A stretch of DNA of 64,000 nucleotides from Apricaphanius iberus (lineage: Eukaryota > Chordata > Actinopteri > Cyprinodontiformes > Aphaniidae): positions 558,001-622,000 of the forward strand of contig JAPXFQ010002104.1 in the NCBI GenBank assembly GCA_028564705.1, written 5' to 3'. Of this stretch, positions 1-12,300 are shown one piece after another; the first letter of the stretch is position 1, and the number at the start of each line of letters is the position of its first letter. The position numbers were made by a program, and so were the translations under genes. The notes under the pieces are model-generated. The model made no database searches. It was given only the letters and a program-made list of their open reading frames with translations, and was not told the origin of the DNA.

Positions 1-551
1 TAAGTGACCTTCCTCCAGCAAGTAGTTTTCACAAAGGCTCAGCTCTGACCATTGTCCATTTTCATCTTTCATTGCCCACTGGATGGTCAGAGCCAACATC
101 GCCTCTTCCTTATCTTTGAGGTCTTCTTCAAGTGCTTTCTGGACTGCTTTGTGTATTAGCTCAGTGACACTCAAGACATCTTCCTTTAAACCTTTCAGGA
201 CGTATACTTTGCCTGAACCTGATCGATCTCTTCCCCTGGATCTACCAGCGTCAGCTGTTTTGCACTCTACACCTATTCCTGTGACTTTGATTTTTGCCTG
301 CACTGCATTCAGTTCCATAGCCTCTAGCTTCAAGAAATCATGGACATCCAATTTTCTTTCTAAAAGCTCTCCCTGGACAATCAACTCTAGCTCTTTTTTG
401 ACGATCTTGCAGACATCTGGATCACAACTGATTACCCGCAAAACTGCTGGCTCTGGCTTCATAGAGATGAAGGGTTGGTCTTGTTTTGACCAGAGAGTTG
501 GGATTCTAGAACACGTCTCTTGTAGCTTCTTTAGTTGTTGTCTAGCTTTGT
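1..551 (-). CDS. parp14: Gene A exon 12: pre-WWE region and start of WWE (cut by window edge)
   Basis: The acceptor CAG precedes 551. The frame runs DKARQQLKKLQ, through the conserved block [17 protein letters not shown], into WWE signatures IQWAMKDENGQWSELSLCEN, and stops at the window edge in EEGHL. It matches exon 12 of B (25574-26260) and C (59753-60439). The Arg/Glu-rich stretch (RSRGRDRSGSG) is shorter than in B and C. It must continue left of base 1 into the rest of WWE and the PARP exons. Confidence 0.88.
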
Positions 552-1026
552 CTGCAATAAGGAAAAACAAGGAGTTAATTATATTTCCTTTTTTTCAGTA
601 CTATGTAAGAGTAAAATGTGTTAATACTGATCTGTGACAATGCTTTTCCAAATCATTTTCTAGGAGGGGTGCAACAACACATTCAGATAAAGTTTTAGAT
701 TCTTGAGAGTAACACAATACAAAATTTTAGATTGTATTTGTTTAAAAAGATTCTTACAGCTTGTCAAATTCTGATGTGGTCCCTTGTGCCAAAAAGGCAT
801 CAGAAATGCCTCCTTTCTGTGTTTTAAAACAGTTTGAAGCAGCTCAGATTGTTCTGTATTTATTGGGCTCACCTTTGATCAGTCTATTGTACTTCAGGAG
901 CTATGAATGATTAGCAAGAAATAGTTTGCTGATCAAAGCTTTATCAAAGGTATTCAAAGACATTCATATGTTGCCTGTATTTTGGGCAAAATTCAATGTC
1001 ATTGTTCTTCCAAGATGATGTACAGT

Positions 1027-1063
<37 letters not shown>

Positions 1064-4000
1064 TCTGTTTGCTGATTCTTTCAACACATTAGAGATAATA
1101 TAGAAAGATGTCCTTTGTTATTTCAAAATACGAGTCACATTACGGCAATGTGAGCCCATTTTTCAATCTTAAATATATGTTTAATATATTAATACATGCA
1201 CTCTGATGCCATTTGTTTGTCATATTAAACCTACAGTGCCTTTTGAAAATAACCTTTAAATCAGGTAGTAAACATACTTATTATTATGCCCACATTTCTA
1301 TATTAAATGTTTCTTTTGGATGCTCTGATATGATATTCAAGTCATAAATCTGTCTTTTCATGTGTTCATCGTATTTCAAACAAATAAAGGCTTACAAAAA
1401 TCCGACTGGGGTTAATATTCTATATGAAGTGTTTTTCCTGGTAAATTGAGTTACAGAAGTAAATCACCTTTTTAATAATATTCCAATCTTGGAAGAGATC
1501 TGCAGGCTTCAATTCAGTTCAGTTTATTATATAGCAACAATTCAACACACGTCATCTCAAGACAAGTTACAATAAAAGTTACATCCATCTCATGGCAATA
1601 TTTCATCTCAATCCTTCATACCGTTAATTTGGTTTATATGAAACAGTCTCATTATTTAGATGAATGTGATTGTGGGAAGAAAAGATAAATTATGTTCAAA
1701 ATATGAACTGAAAACGGTTATCAATGCAAACAAACCTTTAAGACTGAGGTGACTCCGAACAATTTGTCCAAAGCGATTCTCAAGCTCTGATCTGAAAGAA
1801 CATGACAGGAGATTGAAGCCAAGTATCCGGACTTAGAGAATAATGCATTGTTATTAAGTCAAAATCCATCTCTAACCGAAAAGCCTGGAAAACCGTTTGT
1901 TGCAGGATGACGATGCGGATGAGTGAAAGAGAGGCAGGATTCATGTCCCTGATTGTTGAGGCCAAGCCATCCAGCATTGCTCTACAAGCATCACCAGGAT
2001 TAAAACCACCTTGTCCTAAAAGGGTAAAGAGACAGTTTAACTGTAGATCCACAGAAAGTTCTTAGACATCTATCTTTTTATTTGGTTGCAGTAACATCAT
2101 TGTTGGTTGGAGTTACATTTTAATTGATTTATCAACATTTCTTGGTTAGATATATCTGAAACTTCCACTTCACTTGATGCTAAACATTATTTCATAGTAA
2201 GATCGCACCAAAGTAAACATTTTGCTATAGATACCTGATAACCGATATGTTTTACCTATATATACTGTAAATACTAGGGGTGGGACTTGATTAAAAAAAG
2301 TATTAAAGGCTTTGTAATCAATTAATCTAAATTAATCCCATCTTAAAAGCACAAAAATGTTTGCACATGGAAGCATTAATTACAATTTGAATGGATTTTG
2401 GAGAATGGCAATTAAAAAAAGCATCACTGATATGAATACTGTAAACTTGTCTAAAAATGCAGCAAAATGCATTTAACATTCAGAATTATAATAAAAAAAT
2501 ATATATCCTAGGCAAAATTTTAACATACCTTAAATTAAATTAAATTTTAAGTACATTCAACTCTAAATGATAATAGCAAAAAAGATTATTTATTTTGGGC
2601 TAGCAAAAAAACAGAGAACAAGTGACTCAGTTCTGAAACACTTTCGGGACTGGGCCAAGACCTTTGATTTTAACATTTTAAGGTGTGCATTTTCTATATG
2701 GTTATAAAGAATAGCTAACAATAAGAGCTTACTTTTTAACTAGACACAAATTAAATCAAAATCTGAAATAATATTCTGGGAAAACAAGTATTTTCAGTGT
2801 AATACGATTAAAAATAAGCACTGTAAAAATACAATGAAATGTGTGTACGCTCAGTGTTAGTTTTCATCTTCAGTCAACTTACAGATGAACTCTCACTTTG
2901 CAGAATATTATTATAGCTCATTGTCCATCTGACCTATTGCCTCTTTTCATTAGTCACACAAAGAATCACATATGCCACCTCTATGAACAGTGCACACCGT
3001 CACTCATTTGTTTATGGCCCCTGATAAACAATGAAAACCCAGACATTATCAGGAATCTACGAGTTTTGCTTGGATGCCCCAGACAGCAGAAAGTGGACAC
3101 ATCTGGGGATGGTCACCCTACCTTACATTGTTAGCCTAGCTCTGACGTGTGCACCATTTTATTTGCATGAAATCCTGAACTAACAAACGTTCCACATTGC
3201 TTGGAATGCAAGCCACGATTAAATGCACACATTTTTTTTGACACGTTAATTATTCAGCAATTAATTAAGCGTTAAGTTCCCATTCCTAATAAATGTGTAT
3301 ACTTTCCCAATATTACCACACCATGAAATAGAAGGACCAAAACCACTGACTTTGCCCCTCTTCTTCAGATAAACAACCCTCACTCCATCACATTCACAAA
3401 CACAAACCAAATGACCAACCACCTCCTCTTACCCTCCAATGTACATACACAAACAACAATATTACTTATTGGAACAATACCGATGTGCTAGAAATTTTCT
3501 AACACTGACCGATACCAATGTTAAGCCCTATATATGGTACATACCTATTTTACACAAGTTTTTAAAGGAAAATTCTCCCTTTTTGTACACCAAAATAGCA
3601 TTAAGCGAATCACACATAGAGATTGAGAACAAACCTGTATTAACGGCTGGGAAAGCCACTGAGCCATAGCCTTTGCTCTCACAGAGTTTCAGTATCTTTT
3701 TGCAGTTCTTGCGGATCACATCAACATCACACTTAAAGCTAGCATGGACAATTTCCTTACATCCAAGCAAGCCAGGTTGGGTTGAGCAGAAGAGGTCTGG
3801 AGGCGTGCCAACTGATAACATATAAAGAAACATCAGATAGTTTGATTTAGTAAAATACGTGTTTGGTGAGGATAAGTCCACTAGTAACATTTTATAATCC
3901 AATTCTCTCAAACAAGGATTTAATATTCAAAGATGTTTAAACCTACAATCTCCTAAAACAGTTATTTCTCATATTTTTGTTATTGGCTTTACCTTGCCTT

Positions 4001-6246
4001 AAGTCTGCAAGGACTGTTGGCCCTGCTGCTGTCAGAATAGCATTAGAAACACCTGTTTGGAGAAGAATAGTAATAACAGTAGTGATTTATGACATGGTAA
4101 ATATAAGGAAAAAAACCCCCCCAAAATGGATTGTTTAATTTAGAAGCAAACCTTCAGAGCTTACCTAACTGATAGTTAGTGAAGTCAGTTGTGTTGACGA
4201 TGACATCAGTTCCTGTGGCCACAATGTCACCCAGGATGATCTGTAGCTTAACTCCACCCATCAAGGCTGTGACCTCATCATTAGTTATGGATACATGTCG
4301 GTAAAAAGAAGCTAAAAAAAGGGGAAAAAAAATTATATGGATATGTTTTTATACTATCTTTTAAATACATATGCTGGTGATGTTAAACTAGTTAGGAGTG
4401 TTCTTGGGGTTTTTTCAACAAAATTTCTTGGTACGCCATTTTGCTATTTTTAACAATCTTATAATAGAAATTTAACACGCCATTTTAAATTTTGAAGATT
4501 AACCAGAGTAACTATAATGTAAATTCAGGCTTTAGTACCTTTAGAAAAAACAAAAACAAAACGGTACAATCAGCTGCATAGGCTTACTGTATTTTGAATG
4601 TCTACTATTATTCAACCAAATGAACCGGCTTATAAGTATGGATGACCAAAACGGATATAATTAAAAATAAAAGCAGAAATATACATTTTTTTCCCCTTTT
4701 CTTATATGTGCATTTTTGCAAAAAAAAAAAAAAATGTTTTTCCTTTTTCTTATTATGACCATTGTCGTCAAGACAAATATATTTTGTTTCTCCTTTTTCT
4801 TATACATGCATTTTCAGCAAAAGAAAAGTTTAATTTTTCCTTATATGTGCATTTTTGTCTAGAAAAAAATATTTATCATGTTTTTCCTTTTCTTTATACA
4901 TGCATTCCTTGGTTTTACTTTCCCTCATCTTCTCTTTTTGCTTAACCTTATATGTTAATGCATCCTTATGCAAATGAGGAGGGCTGCCCTTCTTGGTCTA
5001 AGCCTGTGAATATTCTCATTCATCCAGGTCATGATTATCTCAAGGAAATTTCAATCAAACGCAACTGGACTTTTGGTGCTTTTGACCATTTCAGGAGAAT
5101 GCTTTGTTTGATAGGAAGTGAAGTCCTACCAGAGATGCCTCAGATGATTGTAAAAGAATTAAGGCCATGTCCACGTGTAGCCGTTTTTTTTTTTTTTAAA
5201 CAAATATTTTCCTCCGCTCCTTTAAAAAGAAATCTCCATCCAGCATATTCATAGACGTGGCAAACCTGTAGGAGGCATTAATTCTCCCAAATCCTATATG
5301 CTCAGAGTAACTTTCTATCCTCTAACTTCAGCACACAGCAGTAAAAGAGCTGTAAAAGCAAGCAAGCAAAACGCTCTTTGACAGTTGATGATACCAACAT
5401 AGCTCTGATGGCATAAATGCTGTTTCTGAATGTAATCACAGATCTGACAAGTGATGTTGGAGCATGTTTTCTTGCCGCTAGTGACATTATGGCACTTAAA
5501 GGAAAAGTTTGTTATTTTACACTTAAAGCCCTATTTTCAGACTTTTATGATGAAATAGAATGGTTGTGATAGAAATATGAACAGACGCTGCTGTCCGGAT
5601 AAGTTTACGTTTATTAGCTAACACCCCCCACCTTTACATTGGGAGTCAAGGTGCACAGGAACATTCCTTCCCTAACACGAATTAAACTTGAGCAGCCATT
5701 GTTCTCTTCGGTTAAAGGGACAAACAAATATGCACTGTGCTGTAGAGCTTCTTGTTTATATTTTGTAGGCTCCCGCAACAACGTAGATTATACGCATCAG
5801 TCTGTGTGTCGTGGGTCTTTTCGCGCATGCCCAGTATATGCACAGATCGGTAAGGGATTGCGCAATCATGGGACCTTAAACGGGGCGTAAATGCTCGTGT
5901 TGAGAGGGCAACATTAGGTGTCTAACTCACCGTATGACCTTATTGGCTTAGTGTGGACGTAGCTTAAAACAGTCCTATTAAATCTATGTGCTTAAACCAT
6001 GCATCCCCTCCCATCCCCCCAACACCTCACCCTGCACCCCCGCTTTAGCACACTCTTGCTCCCTTGTTGTCTCCGCCTTTTCTTTTGTGTCTGGCATATC
6101 ACTGCTTCAAGCTCTTTCATTTCTTTGGGACCCCTATGTAATATTATGTGCTGAAACTTGTGTTTCTCTTATTGTTTTATTGTGAAGCATTTTTTGTTAT
6201 CTTTTGGCTGAGTAAAGCTCTATTTAAATAATTGATTGATTGGTTA

Positions 6247-6332
<86 letters not shown>

Positions 6333-9300
6333 GGCCACAGGTAGTTAGCCATGTTGGTCTAAAGCTGGCATTTTGCGCCTTTTGATCATTTTTTTTTTTT
6401 GTACAGGCTTAGTGGAAGCCTGAAGGTGGGGCTCAGATTGTGGTGTGAGAGTAAACTTGTTTTTCAATCAATTACCCAATTATCTTTGTTTAAGTAGAAA
6501 GAAGTGTTATTTCAGTCTAAATCACACTTTCAGACTTAAGTGGAAGACACTTAAAATGTAAGCTTAAACATTGAGGAAACCTGAGTCACTTTAAAAAAAA
6601 ATTTGAACCAACCTTGACCTGGATCGACATCATTTGTAAATCCTCTGAGATGCAACTTCTCCTGAGCAGACTGGAGGGCCTGTCGTGGAGATGTAAAAAT
6701 ATTTGAGCCCAATCTTGAAAAAATTATCTAAATCCAATCAAGTAAAACAAATATTGCATTTTCCTTACCTTGCTTGAATCATTGTCCATAGGGTGAACAA
6801 CAATTCGGATCAGGAAAGGAGAGCTTATGGGTCGATTTTGTTCAAACACTTTAATTTCATCCAGAACAATCTTTGAGGCCACGTCGTGTGGAAACTTGAG
6901 TAGACCTCCAGTCCCAAGCACTGGAAGAGCAACTGAACTGTAGCCTCTGATGTTACAATTAGCCAGTATATTTTTGAGTCCCTGCCTTAGCGCCTGGAAA
7001 GTTGAAAGAGTGTTTATTGGAGTTAAACAGCAATAAAATCAATGCAACAAAAAATAGTAGCTGAACCAAAAATAAATACATATTTTACCTCAGCTGCAGC
7101 TTGTTTGTTATCCCATGACTGTAGGTTGATGAAGAAGACTGCTTTACATTTAAGACCAGGTAAGTTTTCAACTACAATTGATTGACCTGGCAGTGTTGCC
7201 CCTCCAGCTTGCTTATGAAACATTGCGGTCAGCTGTGGTCCAACATTTCTGTTCAAAATATTTCCAATACGTGTAGAGAGAGGATCGTGGCCAACCATAG
7301 GGGATACAATGGCATCCACCTAGCAAAGAACATTTTAATACAATTTAGCGAAAGCTGATCAAAATGTTTGGCAAATGAGGTGGTTTGATCCAATTTTACA
7401 TTATCATGTTTAAATAAAGTATTTTTTTCTTCACTAATGCAGCTTGACTTGTATGCATTTTGTTTACCTGTTGGTTCTCAATTGTTCCCCGAACAATCTC
7501 TACTTGTACAGGAGATTCAGCAGTGGCGTCTCTCGCTGCTTCTTCACCAGCAACATCCATCTTGAATCCCAAATCTTGTCCTGGCAGAATGCGGTCACAT
7601 GCTTCCTTCATAGCCCTCACCACCTCCCCCCTCTTGTCTATCAGTATGATTTTGCTAAGACTTCGCCCTCCCTGACTACCAAACTCCTTAATGGCGGTCA
7701 CAATAGCCTCAGAGCAAACTTTGATGGGAACCCCAAACACACCTGAGCTGATACATGGTAGGGCAATAGAGTTGAACTCCATCAGTTCAGCTAAATCAAG
7801 AGCTTTGCGGACAGTTTTCTCTACTAAGTTCCTCTCTCTGCCACTAGCTTTTCCACTTTCAGGTCCAACAGCATGCAGCAGATTCTTGCACTTCAGATCT
7901 CCCCCTGTAGTTACCACTACGTCACCAACGGCAATTTTCCCAGTCTGTCTTATAAGATCTTTGCTTTCTTTTTGTACTTGAGGACCACCTGCTTTACTCA
8001 GTGCAGCAGCAACACCACCAGTGTGGTTTAGATCTTCATTGGCAGCATTTACAATGCCATCTGCAGACTGCTTTGTTATGTCACCCTGATAAACTATCAC
8101 CTGAAGCCCATGTTGAAGATTGTATTTAACAAGACCGATTTTCTGTCTGCTCAAGTCATGCTGATTCTCAAGCTGTATGAGACACCTTTGAGCTTGTGCA
8201 ACCTGTAAGAGCCTATCCCTTCCAGAGTGGCTATTGAAATATCTTGCTGCCCCTGGCAAGTCAAGTGTCACACTGTTCTGGAAAACAGAGTCCAGAAGTG
8301 GAGCCAGCCTTTTCCTGACTTCAGTCACTTTGCTGGATGAACCAACAATCAAAACCATAGGGCTAGAAGAAGATGTTACAGGGCTGATGTTAACACCTGC
8401 ATAGTCAAAGCCTTGTAACTGCAGAAACTCTGGTAAACGAAGAGCTAAGTCAGAGCAAGGGAGAATAACTTTTCCCTCTATGCTCGCTTGGTCCAAAATA
8501 AACTCAGAAACAATTTCACATAATTCTTCAACCTCTCGAGAGTGGCCAAGCAAGCACACAGTACCATCAGCACCAAACACAATATTAGTTTTGTATTGCT
8601 TTTGGTTAATCTCGTTCAGTTTGGACTTAAGCTTTTCACAAAGCTCAGGTGGCACAACAGAACAGTTAGGAATATCATATCTCACTTCCTTAAAGTTTTC
8701 TTCGATCTTTTTTACAGAATCCAGTAAATGATTGACACTAAGAGAGAAAAGATGTAGGGTTGTGTCCCATATTTCGGATTCAACCTTCTCAGCAACTCCT
8801 AAAAACTCACAAAGCCACCCTGGACCACTATAAGCTTTTTTCAAGAAACCCAGAAATTGTGGGCTTTTTTCAGCAATTGTCCTCTCTAACACTAGTTTCT
8901 CCTTATCAGTTATAACCTCACTAGCCTTGAGAATATCCTCCACCTTTCCCGCCAAAACTATCTTACCTTCATCCGCTTGTTTGACCTTGAGTTCTGGAAA
9001 GATTTTGCTTAAAGTGCATTCAATCTCCTTCCAGAGGAGACGCAGTTTTGCCTCACCAATACGACGAACAGTGGTTTGTGTGTCACTTGAGCGAGATCCA
9101 CTATTTTTAACACTGACAGAGTCCAATTGTACTAAACCGGCTTGTACCTGGCTATGCTCTCCTACGACAACAGCCATTCCGATGTCGCTGTACACCTTGA
9201 CCTCATCTGCGGGCTGACGAGAGCTGTAGGACTGCAGCAAAGCTTTGACTTTGTGAGGGTCCATCTCATAGTGGCATGTGTAGCCATCAAACAGTTTGTC

Positions 9301-12300
9301 CACTTCACTTTTCCAGTCTTTAAGTTCCCCTACAACGCTTGGCTGAGCTACTCGTCTGACTAAAACTCTGTCCTGCTCTGGTTGAAGCTCAGCAGTGCAG
9401 GAAAGTAAGGCCAGCTGATTGTCAAGTTCTTTCTTGACTTTTGGAGTTTCCTTCAGGTAACGAAGGAGATAAGCATCAAGCTGTTGCTCATACGCTTCAC
9501 TACTTGGTGTCAGTTTTGGAAGAATACTGGACTCCGACTTCTGTTGCTGGGAAAAAAACAACAACAACAACACATTGCATGTATCAGTGCAGCTTTACAG
9601 CGAACATCATTTACTTCAAGAAGCTTCTGAGGGGGGATTTACATTACAACACAAGATACAGTGGTTCTAATATAAGGAAGAGAGCTAAGCTTTATATTGT
9701 AAAGTCAGGTGAAGAAAGAAGATGGATAGCATTACCTTTGCTAAATTACATTGAGAATGAATATATTTAAAACAATTTGTTACATTAATAAATCAGATGT
9801 TTTAATTTACTTGTTTAGTTTCAGAAGTGGATTACAATCTCTTTTACAATTGTTTCATAATTTGTTCTTTTCAATATACTAGACGGTCTTTCCTCATCTG
9901 ACAGGACATTTTGTGTCAAGAGCTATGCTCTTGGACCTTGCTCCTTTAACTTGTGGGGTTCCACAGGGATCTGTCGTCGGCCCCTTACCATTTAGTTTTT
10001 TTTATATTCTACTTCTTGCAAGAATCATTCATTCCTTTCCTGACATTTCTTACCATATCTATGCTGATGATATTCAACTTTATACATCTTTTAGACTGCA
10101 CAATCTGGAATTATCTTCTGCTCTTACCAGTGTTTTTCTCAAATCAGTGACTGGCTTTCTTGCAATTTTTTGTTTTAAAAGTGGAAAAAGACTGATATTT
10201 TAATAAATGCCTCTAGCCATTTATACTCCACAAATTACCAAATGTTTGTCTGTTCGGGTATAAACGCTAAAGTAAAAAATCTTGGGAGTCACATTTGAAT
10301 CCTCTCTATGCCTGATTTCTCATATCAAATCCACCTCCTGATCCTGCTGCTTCCACCTTTCAAACTTGCAAAAATCAGACACCTAGTTTCCCAATTGGAT
10401 CTGGGGGGCATTGTGGATTTTTATCATTGTGACTACTGCAATGTTATCTTTACTGCTTTAGACAAATATTCAGCTATTCATCTAAAATCAATTCAAAATA
10501 TAACAGCAAGACTCTTCACCAAATCTCTTAAACATGCCCATATTACCCCGGGTATATATTCTCTTCATTGGCTTTCTGTGGAATACATAATTTGTTTCAA
10601 AATTCTTTGTTACGTACTTATTTACTATATATATTCCATAATTAAATTTAATATGTGTGCTATAAAATAAAACATTTTTTTTACACCGAGGACATTTTAT
10701 ATATATTTTTTCAATACAGTTCATGGATAGCAAAAAATATTACTTGAAAAAGACTTATGGACATTGATGACATTCTAAGATAAAAAATGTAAATGTAATA
10801 ATTCAGTTATTTCAATAAAGTTTAGTGTACAATTTAAAAGCATAATGGAATTAAATTATGTTAAAATCTTTATAGAAGCACAGCAGAGGAGGAAATAGGT
10901 CTTGACAGGAAATTTAGCTCAGCATGAAGGAGCTTTCTTAAGCAGCTGATCAGCTTAAGAAAGAACTTTAAGTTGAAATGTTTAGACTTGCCAGAACTGT
11001 ACTGATGAAAGGAATATAAGGCAACATGTGTTTACATAAACACTGGGGTTACACCAAAATATCTACTATTTCTGCTGGATGCAGGTTTAACCCGATAGGG
11101 AGGGGAATGAAATGCTATAAAACATAAATGAAAAAAAAACAACAACTTTGTTTTACTTTTATAAAATTTTCAAACATACCTCAGATGTGGTTGATGCATT
11201 AGGGTTTGGGCTGGTTGACTGGTCTGGAGGCAGATTGGTGTTAGAGGAGGAGTTGCTGCATCCTGCATTGTCTCGTACAGTCAGCACAATAGTAGCACCA
11301 GCAAACTCAAGAACATGCTTAGATTTCTGCAGAACTCTTTGTTGAGCTGCCGAAAGGAAAAAAAAAAGATAATATCTAAACAGTATGAATTTTTATTTTT
11401 TTAAACTATATTTGCACCAAATTAACCTCTGTTGTGTTGTGGCCATTTAGGTGTCAACCCTACCAAAGGCAGATCAACACATGTAATTAAGTTCTTTTTT
11501 TATTCAATTAAGTTCTAACCATGTAATGTATTGACTCTGGTCCACACTCCGTACCAGTTGGTGGGAGTAATGCACTAATTTGTTGTTTACATGCCGTTTA
11601 TAGACACAAAGATGGAGAAGTGCGCTGTGTTATTTGTTAGGCTCCCAAGGCGCTCCTAGGTCTTGGGATTTCTCCAGCGGAACAGGCCCAAGCAACGGGG
11701 GAGAGGGAAGTCTGGGTCTTTCTGCTTAAGGTGCTGCCCCTGTAACCCGACCCTGGATAAGCGGAGGATAATGGATAGATGGATGGGATGAAATTAAATA
11801 ATTCAGTACATTTGTAAATAAAAAGATGAATAAATTTCTAAATAAATAAATGAAAGTGGAAATGAACGAATTAATGTGAAAATAACATTTCAATAAATAA
11901 ATAAAAAAAATAAATATGGCAATGTGGCAATTGATTACTACTTCTTTCATGCATTCCCACTTATATTTAAGTAATTATTTATTAATTTGTTTTATATTGT
12001 ACTTAACCATTTGTGTGTTCGCTACCATATTTATTTATTTATATATTTATTTATTTACAAATGTATTCTCAAACTTTTTTATTTGTGTATTTCCATATTT
12101 AGATTTTAATTGGCTGCTTTTGGACTACAAAAACAAACATTCCGGGCAAACCCAAACGGCCAATTTTTCAAAACTGGCCATTTGGGAAAAATTATTAACC
12201 TCCCTCTGGCCACTGAAAGAATCTCAGCTTCCAAATTATGTATAATATGATGGCATATGATGTATAATAGGAACATGTACATAGGAAGGGTCCCAGAAAA

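Noticed and set aside
83..637. 184-residue plus-strand ORF, with similar ones at 7460-9770, 25969-26286, 33772-34914 and 59995-60462
   Set aside because: All are antisense to PARP14 exons that have splice sites, conserved domains and a paralog with the same exon length.
4706..4945. 79-residue ORF, FPFSYY/CIFAKKKK type
   Set aside because: It follows a degenerate T-rich minisatellite with irregular units and has no conserved counterpart in gene B's intron.
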